Source: Diploptera punctata
Lineage: Eukaryota; Arthropoda; Insecta; Blattodea; Blaberidae
Direction: 5' to 3'
DNA length: 64,000 nt
Assembly: GCA_030220185.1 (NCBI GenBank)
Contig: JASPKZ010007250.1
Span: 3,297,501 to 3,361,500 of the forward strand
Numbering within the stretch: position 1 is the first letter of the stretch; each line of letters opens with the position of its first letter. The position numbers were made by a program, and so were the translations under genes. Under the pieces are notes generated by a model, which was given only the letters and a program-made list of their open reading frames with translations, had not been told where the DNA came from and searched no databases. Below, one piece after another: positions 37,001 to 48,504 of this stretch.

Positions 37001-38848
37001 GGCTCAACTGCACTTTTACTAGCGCTTGATTTTTCAGTAATATTGTTGTAAACTATAGTTCTACTTCTGTATTTACTAACATTATTCAATATTTTAAACT
37101 TTTTCAAACAATTTTATAACATTATTAGACAATTTTCAAGTATTTATTTAAATATGCAAATCACAATATTGTGATGCTGTTAGACAATATTGTGATGCTA
37201 ACTGCTATTTTCTCCACAGAGTACATTACTTAGTCTATGATTTTTCTATCGCTGTTTTGGGTTATCGCTGGTTGGATCAGCATTAGGAAGTGATAAGTAA
37301 GTGTACACCCATTTTTAATAAACGTTTGGTAATTTTAATATTATTAATATATTTTTTTAACATAGATTTGGGGATTTATTGCAAATATTGGTCATTTAAA
37401 TTTCATAGCGACGGATAGTAATTGAGGATGATGATCGATATGTGGTTCGATTGTGGGTTATCGCTGGCTCTATAAACTCTGGCGCATGCGCACTGTTGTT
37501 CTATAGAACTTCGAAAATATTTCACGCTAGTTTAAGTGCAGTTTTTCGAAATACTCTAACCTGTAAAAGACCAACCTAAAAGTTGACTTAACACAATTTA
37601 AGCACGCTCAAAAGTAAATAGTAAGTTCTAAAATTCTTAAGTATATACTGTTTGTTGGCTGCACTGGAACATGTGTTATTGTTATATAGAATATCTGTAA
37701 AAATCAATATGGCTGCCAGGTCTTCATATTATGTACATAGTTATATATCACAGAAAAACACATTGAAATAATCATTAGAAAAAATGTAAAATTTATTGTA
37801 ATTGGTGGTAAATAACATGAAAATAAAACCCTGTTGGCACATGCACATGGTGTCTGCCTGGGACTCAGAACAATTTCTCACCGTGCTTAAGAGAAACTTC
37901 AGCCATTAGGTTCTGTTATGTCACACTACCTGATTATTGAAATTATAGGTTAGGAATGCTAAAATGGGAGTTACCAACAATATCAGCCATGTTAAGTCAA
38001 GCAGATTGAGATGACCATGTCATGCAACAAGAATGGGTGATGGTAGAAATGCTTCAATTTCTTTGGCAACTCAGAGCGTCAGTCTACCTTCAAAGCCCTT
38101 GGGAAAGGTTAACATATTTTTCTCAGATGTACCTTATTTTAGATTCTTTTATATTCAATAAATTCATGACCCAATCTTTACTTCTCTACTGATGGCAATG
38201 GTCAGATTTCTATGCCTGGAAATAAACTATTTCATAAACATGGGACCTTTCTGAAAGTAGCACTGATGAAAAATAATTTGAAAGCTAAAACATTATTTCT
38301 GGAAACACTGCACTTAACTAGAGTGAAATATTTTCAACGTCCTATAGAACAACAGTGCACATGCGCCAGAGTTTATAGAGGCAGCGATAACCCACAATCA
38401 AACCACATATCGATTGTCATCCTTGATTACTATCCGTCGCTATGAAATTTAAAAGACCAATATTTGCAATAAACCCCCAAATCTATGTTAAATAAATATA
38501 TTACCAATATTAAAATTACCAAACATTTATTAAAAATGGGCGTGTACTTACTTGTCACTCCCTAACACTGATTCAACCAGTGATAACCCAAAACAGCGAT
38601 AGAAAAATCATAGACTAAGTAATATACTCTGTGGAGAAAATAGCAGTTAGCATCACAATATTGTCTAACAGCGTCACAATATTGTGATTTGTATATATAA
38701 ACAAATATTTCAAAATTGTCTAATAATGTTATAAAAATTGTTTGAAAAAGTTTAAAATATTAAATGATGTTAGTAAATACAGAAGAAGAGCTATAGTTTA
38801 CAAGAATATAACTGAAAAATCAAGCGCTAGTAGAAGTGCAGTTTAGCC
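37001..38848. mobile_element. 1.85-kb DNA element with inverted ends of about 0.5 kb
   Basis: The ends 37001-37545 and 38320-38848 are inverted copies with what I estimate as roughly 90% identity, starting GGCT-AACTGCACTT and sharing TACTAGCGCTTGATTTTTCA, CAATATTGTGATGCTAACTG, CATAGCGACGGATAGTAAT and ATAAACTCTGGCGCATG. The middle (about 37550-38320) has no recognisable gene; the 77-codon frame 38212-38445 runs mostly through the right end. Target duplication not identified. This is probably a non-autonomous long-ended transposon. Confidence 0.7.
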
Positions 38849-40335
38849 TTATTTCTTTTCAAAGAGGGAGTTTCCACGTAAATTTTCACTTTTCAAATGA
38901 GATTATGGGTTGACAATTAAACCACATATGTTTTAATTAGAACAATTATGATTTTAGATTAAATTGTCCAACTCTGTAATTTGCAGAAGTTGATGTAATG
39001 CCAGCAAGTGGTTGGTGGATAAATTTTATCAGTTTTCAGTTTTACTATACATTTAACTTTGAATCTTCATCTCCTATCCTAAAGTTTTATTTAAATATTC
39101 ATAAACATCTAAAACTGAAGTTTTCTCATAACTATAAAGTAAGATTACTTTCACATAAAAATTTATTTAAAATATCGTGTCAAATATGAATAATATTAGA
39201 ACATATGGGCATAAATAACTGACATATGAGAAGAAACACTGAGAGAATACAAATTATTTTAACACACAGTATACTGATTCATATGCTTCAATATATTTAA
39301 ATACTTGTCTAGGATGAAATAAAATGCCAAATTACGAGCTTTAATTTGTTGAAATCAATACGAGAACAATAAAGGCATCAATATGACAGTAACATGACAA
39401 CCTAACCTTAACCCCATGCATAACCTTTAATTCTGGCCAGATGTGGTAGTGCGAAATAAGTAACTCGCTAATACACACATTCTCACGCCTGGCTTTATAA
39501 ACTAAGACGTAAAAAAACAAAATTTAGGCATGCATATGCGAACATGTGTGTGGTAAGTCAACATCTGAAATACAGTAGCATTCAACAACTCCCTTACTTC
39601 AAACAAAACACTCCACACTCCTATCCGAGTCCTTAGTACACTGTCACATTATACGAAAAATATTAACACACGTCACGCACATCATCTTTTTAACTATTTT
39701 ATCAAAAACGCATAAAAATTAATATTATTTATCTCTATTAAACACGGTTCATCAACAAACTTCTCTACTCTCAGCAGACGCACTGATTAACAGCGCTGCC
39801 TGGCGGGAAAGATTTGAAGTAGTACAACACGATTTTCAGGAAGCGTGAGAACGAAGCAAGCAAGAGTGCTGCCATCTAACATCTCTCGTTTAAACAACGT
39901 CCTTGTGGAGTGAAATTAAATTTCTAAAACAAAATGTATGTATTTTTTCCGCAGATTTCTCCTTATTATTACATTATACTATATAATATTATAAAATATT
40001 ACTTTATAAATATAATTCTGAGATATTTAAAGAAGCAGAAACATTATATATTAATCAAGAACGACAAAAATTCAAACAAGACATATTAGCAAAATAATGA
40101 AATGGGAATATGTTAAAAATGCAGAAGTCACATTTTTTAAAAGCTTTTCATTGGTACCAATATAGGAGAGTAGGCGCACAATTATATCTCAATGGTAAAT
40201 AATTTTAAAATGCTTTTTCTCTGCATATTGTTTTTAATAGGCCTATGAACAGAATTTTTTTTTTGTTAATATTGAGGAATTCAATCTGAAGGACATCTGC
40301 TTTTTAACAAATGTCCAATAATTTTTTTTTTCTAA
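38849..40335. other. Unassigned stretch
   Basis: A+T-rich, slightly less so near 39770-39900. No coding or repeat motif was recognised over about 1.5 kb. It is among the longest featureless stretches of the window. Confidence 0.35.
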
Positions 40336-40672
40336 GCGCGACAGGTCTAGAAGGCCCTTGGCCTACCAGCCGGCCGCTGGCCACACATCCACATGTGTTA
40401 ATTACAGAGGTAGATGATCATCTAGTCCGTGTACAGATGACATGTGGTGAGTGTGTCGGATCCTCCAGCCGTTATAGCTGGTCTTCTCAACCTGGAGTCG
40501 CTACTTATTGTAGCTGCCCAAATGCCTCACGGAGCTGAGTGGACACCGGTCCCATACTTGCCAAAATTCCATGAGAAAATTTTTTTCCCCCATGGGGACT
40601 CGAACCAGCCCAAGTCCCGTAGCTCTGCGCCAAGGCTTCTTGCCTTAACCACTCACCTACGGTGCGGGACTG
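40336..40672 (-). mobile_element. SINE-D, nearly full length
   Basis: Minus head CCCGCACCGTAGGTGAGTGG with TTAAGGCAAGAAGCCTTGG (A-box region) and GGCTGGTTCGAGTCCCC (B box). The body has AATTTTCTCATGGAATTTTG, ATTTGGGCAGCTACAATAAG, GACTCCAGGTTGAGAAGACC and GGCCGGCTGGTAGGCC. It matches 28.48-28.82 kb throughout. Confidence 0.75.
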
Positions 40673-40726
40673 GGCTATTCTGGAAACTCTAATTAAAAAG
40701 GAAAAAAGTAAACAATTTTTACTAAC

Positions 40727-40803
40727 TTATAATAATAATAATAATAATAATATTAATAATAATAATAATAATAATAATAACAATAATAATAACAATAATT
40801 TTT
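40727..40803. repeat. (AAT)n microsatellite with some AAC units
   Basis: About 25 triplets, mainly AAT. Confidence 0.9.
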
Positions 40804-41440
40804 TTTATATTACAATAAATATGAAAGGTAAAATTAATACTTTTGCATTTTAAAATTCTTCTAATATTTAAATAAATAAAAACATCTAAATGATTCATTG
40901 TTGGTTATTGTTAAATAAAAATGTCTCAGTAATAATTAAAGAAATTTTACTACACAATGGTTTCTGTAAAGAATGCTTTTAAAAATTGTTTTAAGTCATT
41001 GTTGTCAAAATTATAAATCCTTCTATTATAACTGTAATAAGATCACCTGCATAATTTCATATTCTTTAATGAATTTAAACTAAACTCTGATTGGATGTTA
41101 AAACAATTAACTTTCTTATTTAACAAATCAATTTAAACCTTATATTTAAAGAAATATTAACCAATATAATTTAAAAATAGCATCATGTGATGTAATAACG
41201 TTCTTTAAAATTATAAAAGAATTACACTAGCCATTCTGCATACAACTTTCAACAAAGATAGAAGCTAGAAGAGATCTGATAAAATGTAATATTTAATACA
41301 AAAATAATAATTGATTTAAGAAAAGAAGAGAATTTATTTTTAATTGACGGTGAAGAATAATACCACCTACATTTACTTTATCTGCTGGGAAATTAAGAAG
41401 TGAATAAATTTGCAATTACTCGTATTAATATAATGTACGG
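40804..41440. other. Unassigned A+T-rich spacer
   Basis: Nothing recognisable was seen. Confidence 0.35.
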
Positions 41441-41446
41441 TTAAAA

Positions 41447-41640
41447 ACTATAATATAGTTACCTTGTAGGTCCGTCTCCTCAACTTAAGTTCTTTTAAAA
41501 CTCTGTAGGCCTTTCGGGACTAGTCCCATCATCAGCAGAATGCATTAGAAGACGGACCTACAAGGTAACTATATTATAGTTTTTAACCGTACATTATATT
41601 AATGTGAACTAATACCTCAACGGAAAATCACCATGAATTT
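41447..41640 (-). mobile_element. Solo PLE-1-type end with inverted arms and hammerhead core
   Basis: Arms 41447-41485 and 41549-41600 are inverted copies (GTTAAAAACTATAATATAGT, TACCTTGTAGGTCCGTCT). The middle, on minus, matches the 3' end of PLE-1 at 48.83-48.90 kb: GATGATGGGAC-AGTCCCGAAA, then AAGTTGAGGAGACGGACCT. No coding part is present. The downstream words CCTCAACGGAA...ATGAAT recur near 58.36 kb. Confidence 0.65.
41501..41541 (-). ncRNA. Hammerhead ribozyme core, intact (PLE-1 type)
   Basis: On minus: CTGATGA (41535-41529); stem II GGGAC/GTCCC (41527-41523, 41520-41516) with loop TA; GAAA (41515-41512); then GGCC and TA before the predicted cut at 41506. Stem I pairs TTCTG (41540-41536) with CAGAG (41505-41501), four Watson-Crick pairs and one G-T. 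The GGCC of stem III is self-complementary and leaves no loop, so folding would need two molecules or two copies. All core bases are intact. Confidence 0.65.
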
Positions 41641-41851
41641 TACTAGTATCGACTCGTATTTCTACAAGAAACATTTTTAGTAATTTTGAAGTGTTTTCCT
41701 ATCCAGTGTACCAACTTCGACCCTGAAAAGAGAATCCGGCTCTACCGAAAATTAAACCCAACCTAAACCAATTATCCTTTTAGGGACACAAATCCATCTT
41801 CAAAATGTTACCATCACATTGAGAACTCACATGAAGAGAATTACTTCTTCA

Positions 41852-41893
<42 letters not shown>

Positions 41894-42335
41894 CAACTGA
41901 AATAAATTGTTTCATGGATCAATCACTCTTTAATAAGGGCACCTGGGACAGGCCTATAAAACTTGTATAAAATTTTCATTAATAATATGGTTTCCAATGC
42001 CATCCACATCACTTCACGTGTGGATTCTGCATTAAGAGGACTGATTGGTCTATTTTCAATTTACGTGCCACTTCGGCAGATAACTTTACTTCTACAAATT
42101 TCTTTTATTAATCAAACATTTTTGATTTATAATGAAAAAAAAATGATAAAAATCTTACGATGATGTATTCTTGCACCAAAGGAGCCACTACTCTTGTAAT
42201 GTCCCCACCCAACGGACAAATCCCACATGCCTTCTCAACGTAAGTATTACGGAGGGATTTGCAGTTTAATATAGGAATCTGTGCATAATCTAACGATTAA
42301 AAATTGTTCACCACCATCCCTCCTGGCCCCAAAAT
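41640..42335. other. Unassigned stretch with an (AAT)n run
   Basis: An (AAT)n microsatellite lies at 41851-41893. No other feature was recognised. Confidence 0.35.
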
Positions 42336-42425
42336 TGAAAATTAAAATCGTCAATCCTGCCGGGTATCGAACCCGGGCCCTAGTCAGGAAACAAGCATTC
42401 TACCACCTAATCCAGCACCTCGGAC
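42336..42425 (-). mobile_element. SINE-F head (tRNA-derived)
   Basis: On minus it reads AAGTCCGAGGTGCTGGATTA, GGTGGTAGAATGCTTG (A-box region) and GGGCCCGGGTTCGATACCCG (B box), then GCAGGATTGACGATTTTAA. The last word also occurs at the edge of the 72-bp foldback at 34.78 kb. The 3' limit is unclear. Confidence 0.6.
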
Positions 42426-42429
42426 TTTT

Positions 42430-42472
<43 letters not shown>
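42430..42472. repeat. (AAT)n microsatellite
   Basis: About 14 AAT units sit between the SINE-F head and an RTE tail. Confidence 0.85.
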
Positions 42473-42473
<1 letters not shown>

Positions 42474-42810
42474 GATAGATAGATCGTCGGTTCATTAATG
42501 TCTTTGACATCGTCCGATTCCTAATAGTCAATTTTGTCGGTCCATCCAATCTCCTGGTTGTAGATGTTTCTCCTTCATGTATAAATAAATATATTTCCTG
42601 ACTCCAGGAGGTTTAGGTCTTTCTCTGCTTCGTCTTCCCTCAGGTTTCCATTCCAAAACACATTTTGGTAGCCGATCCTCTTCCATTCGCTAGACATGTC
42701 CATACCATTTTAATTGCTGAGTTTTAATATAATCTAAAATAGTGTCTTCAATCTTCATGTTCTCACTTATAACTGAGTAACTAATTTTTTTCTCTTCTTG
42801 AAATTCGTAA
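42473..42810 (-). mobile_element. RTE-H LINE 3' end with (GATA)-type tail
   Basis: Minus-strand pieces read QLKWYGHV, RMEEDRLPKCVLEWKPEGR and RPKPPGVRKYI, then HLQPGDWMDRQN. The tail on plus is GATAGATAGATC at 42474-42485. Frames are broken. Confidence 0.6.
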
Positions 42811-42838
42811 AAAATCCGTTGCCAAAAGATACTTATTT

Positions 42839-42916
<78 letters not shown>

Positions 42917-42936
42917 GTAATAATAATAAAAATACC

Positions 42937-42987
<51 letters not shown>
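42839..42987. repeat. (AAT)n run followed by (ATT)n run
   Basis: About 30 AAT-type units (42839-42930) are followed by about 16 ATT units (42938-42987). The two runs are complementary and would fold into a hairpin. Confidence 0.85.
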
Positions 42988-42992
<5 letters not shown>

Positions 42993-43252
42993 TAAATAGG
43001 GGTTTTTCTTAATAAAAAAATTTAATTCAACAAAAACAATCTGTTATATCGATATAGTTAGTAACTCGTTAGTCAATTGTTTTCCGTTCGAAAATTCATA
43101 AGATAAGATGATCTAACTAAAAAAAAGTGGAGATTTACTGACTTTAATAAAAAAAAAACTGAAATGAACCCATTTCAGAATTTAATCACTTTTTACGTAA
43201 GAGTATCTTGCGAATCTACTTTTTTGCACTAGAATAGCCTCTAACATCTTCA

Positions 43253-43279
43253 TTAATACTACTACTACTACTACTACGA

Positions 43280-43352
<73 letters not shown>

Positions 43353-43367
43353 TAACAATAAGAAGAA
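43253..43367. repeat. (ACT)n and (AAT)n microsatellite
   Basis: A short TAC/ACT run (43257-43276) leads into about 28 AAT units. Confidence 0.85.
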
Positions 43368-44264
43368 GAGAAAATTGAACTTTCATTTTTAAATCTTCAA
43401 GAGCCATACCTATGACAGAAACTCTACCTTAAAAGTATAAAACTTGAGAAAGCACTGAACAAGATGTTCTCCCCCCTCCCAAGATGATTTTTATATGGAA
43501 AAATATCCGACATGCTAATAAAAATCTTGCATGTAAAACTCAAGTAGGAGGGAAAAAATGAGGGTTGCAACCTTGTTCTGGGCTGTTATTCAATTATAAA
43601 CACTTGTCACTTCATAATGAATTTTTAACATTAGGCCAATACAAAATCCAACATATAGCTGAGTAATACAATTTGACATTTTCTACTACGTTGAATTCAA
43701 TGTATCCAGTTGCTAGTATTTTTATCATTATAGTGGTCTCTTTCCGAAGTGAGTATAGCTCACACGAGGCTGTTATTGTTGTTGATGATGATGATGCTGA
43801 AGTTCTTGGAGCTTGATTGCTAAAGTACGGAAGTAGCACATGAAAGCATTCAGATTACAGTCTTAGTATATACTAGTGCATGGAGCTGGAGTTAGGAAAT
43901 TTGTGTGACCAATGTCACCTATGGGAATCCAAGTATTGCTCCCCAGTAAGACTGTTGTATGATTTGGAACACGAAGCAATTCATTTAATGTGACCTACAT
44001 GTAGAACACTACAGTGTAACACCAACATGATTAACACAATAATGTTTACTTGTAGTAACTGCAGATACAAGTAGATAAACCATTTTACTTTTCGTCCTGT
44101 ATTCACTCCCAATCTTCTTTCAAAGTCATTATTTTTATTCCTATGTATACCCGTAGGCCTACATCCCAACCTGGTAAAGAGTGCTCTCTTGCGGAGTTAC
44201 TCAACCGGACTAATATGGTTACGCTTATTTTCCTACAGATGTCAGTAATATGTGGTTACTTTAT
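43368..44264. other. Unassigned spacer
   Basis: Nothing recognisable apart from a short GAT run near 43785-43797. The words TTTTTATATGGAAAA and AAAACTCAA-T-GAGGGAAAAAA (43488-43558) recur roughly at 46610-46683. Confidence 0.35.
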
Positions 44265-44560
44265 CATAAGTAATGCCACGAGTGATTTCCAAATTATCGA
44301 TAAATTCACGACTCAGAAAGTGAGGAGTGAATTTATCTAGAGAATTTGGAAATCAAGAGTGGCATTTGTTAGGACTATTTAACGAATAAAATTAAGTTGT
44401 TTACTTACAAATCATTATTAAATATAATTATTTTAAAATATTTATATATTTAATGTAAACGGCGATGTTTGAAAACAAATGAGAAACGTAATGTTTCGCT
44501 TGTTCATCACTGCAACCAGATCATATTATTTATTGCCAAAGGATCGGAATATTCACCCTA
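44265..44560 (+). mobile_element. Foldback-type repeat shared with 60.74 kb
   Basis: It starts with a palindrome, AATGCCACGAGTGATTTCCA to TGGAAATCAAGAGTGGCATT (44271-44369), and continues with AGGACTATTTAACGAA, ATGTAAACGGCGATGTTTGA and AAACAAATGAGAAA. The inverse copy is at 60740-61000, with a shorter loop in the palindrome. No coding is seen. Confidence 0.65.
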
Positions 44561-44770
44561 GTGGAGAAAAAATGAAACTGTATATTAATTAATTTCTGAT
44601 GTCCTATGATCTAAATATGTCAATTATATTTTTCTGGAATGTTATTACCTGGGGAAAAATACGTTTAAGAAAGTGCTAACTGTGGTTTATTTTTTATTTT
44701 TTTGTGGTATAACCAATTGCTACAAATGTTTTATATTATCTCTCGCAACCACTACAAGGTTACATTCGTG

Positions 44771-44773
<3 letters not shown>

Positions 44774-44819
<46 letters not shown>
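44774..44819. repeat. (TA)n microsatellite
   Basis: About 23 TA units. Confidence 0.9.
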
Positions 44820-44820
<1 letters not shown>

Positions 44821-45234
44821 CAATCTGGTTTCAACATGCATTCACTGCAAAATAATGCTATGGCCTATTCAGAATGTTAAAAAGGAGGAGCTTGATTTTA
44901 CAATGATAAAATTAAACTGATAAAATCGAGGTGAAAAAGACTGTGATTGATTGTAAATAAAAAATCATTGAAATGTGATTGGTCACTGACTCCCATTTGG
45001 GGCATGAGTTAGTCATCTCAAAGAGACATTTAGTTGCCAATTAAAATGGATGAGAAAGGTCGATAACTTCTTGCTTATAGACACTAATTTAGGCTTGGGT
45101 ATTTTTACAGGTTTCATATAAAATGGAAGATGAGGAAAAGAAACGACAAACACTGGAATTCAGATTTAGGAGTGAAGAGACCAAGTTGTACATGGAGATA
45201 CAGATGGAGAAAACAAGTTAAGAGGTTGAATATG

Positions 45235-46035
45235 GTATTAATTAGCTATTAGTTTATGCTGATGATGTAGAACTATTAGGCGAAAGCGAGGAAATACTGA
45301 AGTCCTACATGCACACTCCATTGAGTAACACTAAGAAATTAAGACTGGAAGTAAATAATAAAACTAAATAATCATATGGTCACACTTGGAAATATATAAT
45401 GGAAATGGACAGCTAATGACACATGAGGGAAATTTTGAAGAAGTGGGCGAATTAAAATGCCTAGAAACAATAATCACAATGCACAAAGAAATTAAACACA
45501 GGCTCAATTCTGAAAATACGTGCTATTATGCATTATAGGGACTCTTGTCCCAACTCCTTCAAAAAACGTTAAACTGAAAATATATAAAACTGTTATTCTA
45601 CCAGTTATATTATATGGATGCGAAACATGGACTCTTACTTTAAGGGAAGAAAGGAAATTACGATTGTTTGAGAATAAAGTTCTTTTAAAAAAATGGACCA
45701 AAGAGAGATGAACAGAGAGGTGAATGGAGAAGACTCCATACGTGGTCTTTATAGGAAGCCAGATATAATGAGAACAGTAAGTCTCGTAGACTGCGATGGG
45801 CAGGACATGTGGCATGAATGGGGAATGAAAGACTTGCATGGAAGTTTTTTGTAGGAAAACCAGACGGAAAACGCCCAGTTGGTAGACCAAGAATGGGGTG
45901 GGAGAATAACATTAACCATGATTTGAGGGAAGTAGATTATACAAGGAATGATTGGAAAACTTTAGCTCAAGATAGGGATGTATGGATAACTTTCTGGAGG
46001 TTCGATAGTGCCAGTGAGTTAGTTAAAGAGGAGTT
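45235..46035 (+). mobile_element. LINE-A copy with the YADD motif
   Basis: It begins at LVYADDVELLGESEEILKSY, the catalytic Y-A-D-D block, and continues with MHKEIKHRLNSEN, KLKIYKTVILPVILYGCETW and GMGNERLAWKFFVGKPDGKR, then VGRPRMGWENNINHDLREVD. The end is damaged (a deletion after DRDVWI removes RAYVRAAMN) but the GTTA-type tail at 46011-46025 remains. Several stops are present. Confidence 0.75.
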
Positions 46036-46760
46036 GAATGGATAGAATGATAGAAGAGGAGATATGAAATGACCCAGGTATATGAAGACATTTTTCAAAC
46101 CTCGGCTCCTACAATGGGGGCAGAAGACTAGAGAAATAAGAATAAGAAGAAGAATAAGAAAAAGGATATTCTATTTAACGACAAAAAGTTAATGGAAGAC
46201 ATTAAATGAATAACTGACAAATAACAGAGGAAAAGACGTCCATTCATTCATTAAATAGAGGCAATGTCTTTGTGAATACGGACATCCCAGGAAAGAGACG
46301 AGTGGAATTTCCCTTCGGGCACCGAGTCACATGGTGTTGGTTTTAAACTCAAAAGTTTAATAGAACTTTGTTCTTACCGACTGGAATTCTTTCAAGTGTC
46401 AACTTACATTACATCTCATATCAGTTGGCTTTAATATTTTATCACTTCACTTCCAGCTTATGTCATTTATGACCAGTTTCTAAAAGATAATGTTTTACGC
46501 TCTTGTTAATAATTGTTCTTGAAGCACAAGATAACTTCATCTTATTATAAACTGAATAACCGTCCAAAACAAGGTTAAAACCCAAATTAATGTGTATTTA
46601 CAAAGTTAATTTTTACATGGAAAAGGGTCTTATATGCCATTAACGACTCTTTTACATATAAAACTCAACTCGAGGGAAAAAAGTCCGTCACGCAGGAATT
46701 GCGTAAACTAAGAGAATTCCTCGGCAAGTCGAATTAATGACCCAATCTTGCTGGTTGATA
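46036..46760. other. Unassigned spacer
   Basis: No coding or RNA motif was recognised. A purine-rich run AAGAATAAGAAGAAGAATAA at 46139-46160 may be a LINE tail. Confidence 0.3.
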
Positions 46761-46785
46761 GTATATATATATATATATATATATC
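46760..46785. repeat. (TA)n microsatellite at a SINE end
   Basis: A TA run is followed by TCCATCCATAG, the SINE-A tail in inverse sense. Confidence 0.85.
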
Positions 46786-47040
46786 CATCCATAGTAATTC
46801 TGCCCGAGGGCAGGTCCTTCACTGCAATCATACCATTTTCGTGCTATGCTTGCAGCTTTACTAGGGAATTGTAGGTGTGGTAGCTCCCCGTTGCTTTCCA
46901 CACCGGTGAAGGTTGGTGATAATAATGAGATGATGATGATGGCCATATAATTTCGGGGACCGATAAAACACCGATAAAAACCTCACCCAGAAAAACTGCC
47001 CCCACCGGGGATCGAACCCGGGCCCGCTGCGTGACAAGGC
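46786..47040 (-). mobile_element. SINE-A, head shortened
   Basis: It runs from the tail (plus ATCCATCCATAGTAATTCTG) to GGGTTCGATCCCCGG on minus and stops at GCCTTGTCACGC, lacking the first 35 or so bases. A block in the middle (GACCGTTTGGGCC...) is also deleted. A second SINE-A in the same sense begins immediately. Confidence 0.75.
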
Positions 47041-47612
47041 ATCCATCCATAGTAATTCTGCCCGAGGGCAGGTCCTTCACTGCAATCATAGCATTTTCAT
47101 GCTATGCTTACAGCTTTACGTGCATGGATGCTTCTTGTAGGAAAGCCAGAGGGAAAACGCCCATTTGGTAGACCAAGAATGAGGTGGGAGAACTACATTA
47201 ACTATGATATGAGGGAAGTAGATTATACAGGGAATGATTGGAAAGCATTAGCTCAGGATAGGGATGTATGGAGAGCTTATGTCCGCGCGGCCATGAACCT
47301 TCGGGTTCGATAGTGCCAGTGAGTAAGTAAGAGTAAGTAAGTATGCTTACAGCTTTACTATGGAATTGTGTAGGTGTGGTAGCTCCCCGTTGCTTTCCAC
47401 ACCGGTGAAGGATGATGATGATAATGATAAGGATGATGTTGATGGCCATATGATTTCGGGGACCGTTTGGGCCTTAAAGTTTTCCTGACATTTGTCTTAC
47501 AGGTGAGGAAAAACCCCGATAAAAACCTCACCCAGAAAAACTGCCCCAACCGGGGATCGAACCCGGGCCCGCTGCGTGACAAGGCAGCACGCTACCTCGA
47601 GACCACAGCGGT

Positions 47613-47617
<5 letters not shown>
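47041..47617 (-). mobile_element. SINE-A, full length, split by LINE-A
   Basis: The tail part is 47041-47119 and the rest 47342-47617; the pieces join in the middle of AGCTTTAC. All blocks including CTCACCTGTAAGACAAATG, GG-TCGATCCCCGG and CCACCGCTGTGGTCTCGAGG are present. The head ends GTCCACCG next to a TA run (47614-47647). The LINE-A insert shows the SINE was there first. Confidence 0.85.
47120..47341 (+). mobile_element. 222-bp LINE-A end with a 17-bp target-site duplication
   Basis: The duplication TATGCTTACAGCTTTAC lies at 47103-47119 and 47342-47358, perfect. The insert is only the protein end (frame 47104-47313: AWMLLVGKPEGKRPFGRPRM, YDMREVDYTGNDWKALAQ, MNLRVR) plus the GTAA tail. 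The frame is unbroken to the stop, so it is one of the youngest LINE-A copies here. Confidence 0.92.
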
Positions 47618-47650
<33 letters not shown>

Positions 47651-47699
47651 CAGCTAATACCAGCGCGCGTTTCTACGCCTACATAATTGAAATATTAAA

Positions 47700-48090
47700 G
47701 GTTAATTAAATTGTATGATATACGCTCAGACGAATCAAACATGGCGGTTTCGGATTTCAGGTAAACCTCCACTTCTAATTGTCGGATTTCGCTAATTTTT
47801 GGAAAATATCTACCTCGGTTTATTTTAATAAGATATACTGAGTTTCGTTGTGGAATATAGAAAAATGTGACCGTTATAGCTATTTTTAAATTTTCACTTC
47901 AGGTAAACTCCTACACCTATGGTTTTAGAGGGTTCAATTGTGAACATAAACCAATGAGAAATCCAATCAGACACACACAAGAAATTTCATCAAAATCGGA
48001 CCAGTCGTTTAGGAGGAATTCACTGACAAACAAGCGTACAGAAGAATTAGCCCTATATAAATAAATAAATAAATAAATAAATAAATGTAT
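47700..48090 (+). repeat. Dispersed repeat of unknown class
   Basis: The words TTTCAGGTAAACCTCCACTT, GAGTTTCGTTGTGG, TTTTTAAATTTTCACTTCAG and TTTCATCAAAATCGGACCAG...TTTAGGAGGAATTCACTGA are present, ending in an (AAAT)n tail at 48057-48086. A shorter relative is at 48270-48430, and 63880-64000 matches the middle part. The CAAAATCGG-CCAG word is common near the ends of insect dispersed repeats, by recollection. Confidence 0.5.
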
Positions 48091-48504
48091 ATATATTTTT
48101 TTCTTCATCGCCATCATAGTCCATAAATTTAGGCTATTTCTTGACTTGTTTCGTCCTCAATAGAAACACTGTCGAAAAAGTATTTTGAGTGGATGTCCTG
48201 GTTTTCTTCTTTCAGCAGCTTGGGTATATACTGTATATTTTGTTAAATTGGAGAAACTCGATTTATGATGCCAGCTTATTTAAATGTGTCAGATCGCAGT
48301 GAAAACAGATATTTTTGTATTCGGGTTCTGATAAAATCCCACTTCTAATGTCGAATTCCACTCTTTTTAGGAGAATATCTTCCTCGTTTTATTTTAATAG
48401 CATATACTGAGTTTGTTGCGACACATAATGATAATTAATCTGTCATAATTAATAATTTTATCATAATCATCTATTACAAGAAATATAGGCCTAACATATA
48501 TTTA

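Noticed and set aside
37480..37492. GCGCATGCGC word as an NRF-1-type promoter site
   Set aside because: It lies inside the inverted end of a transposon and is already mutated in the other end (GCGCATGTGC); no gene is nearby.
42839..43407. Long open frames made of Ile or Asn repeats
   Set aside because: They are the translation of AAT/ATT microsatellites.
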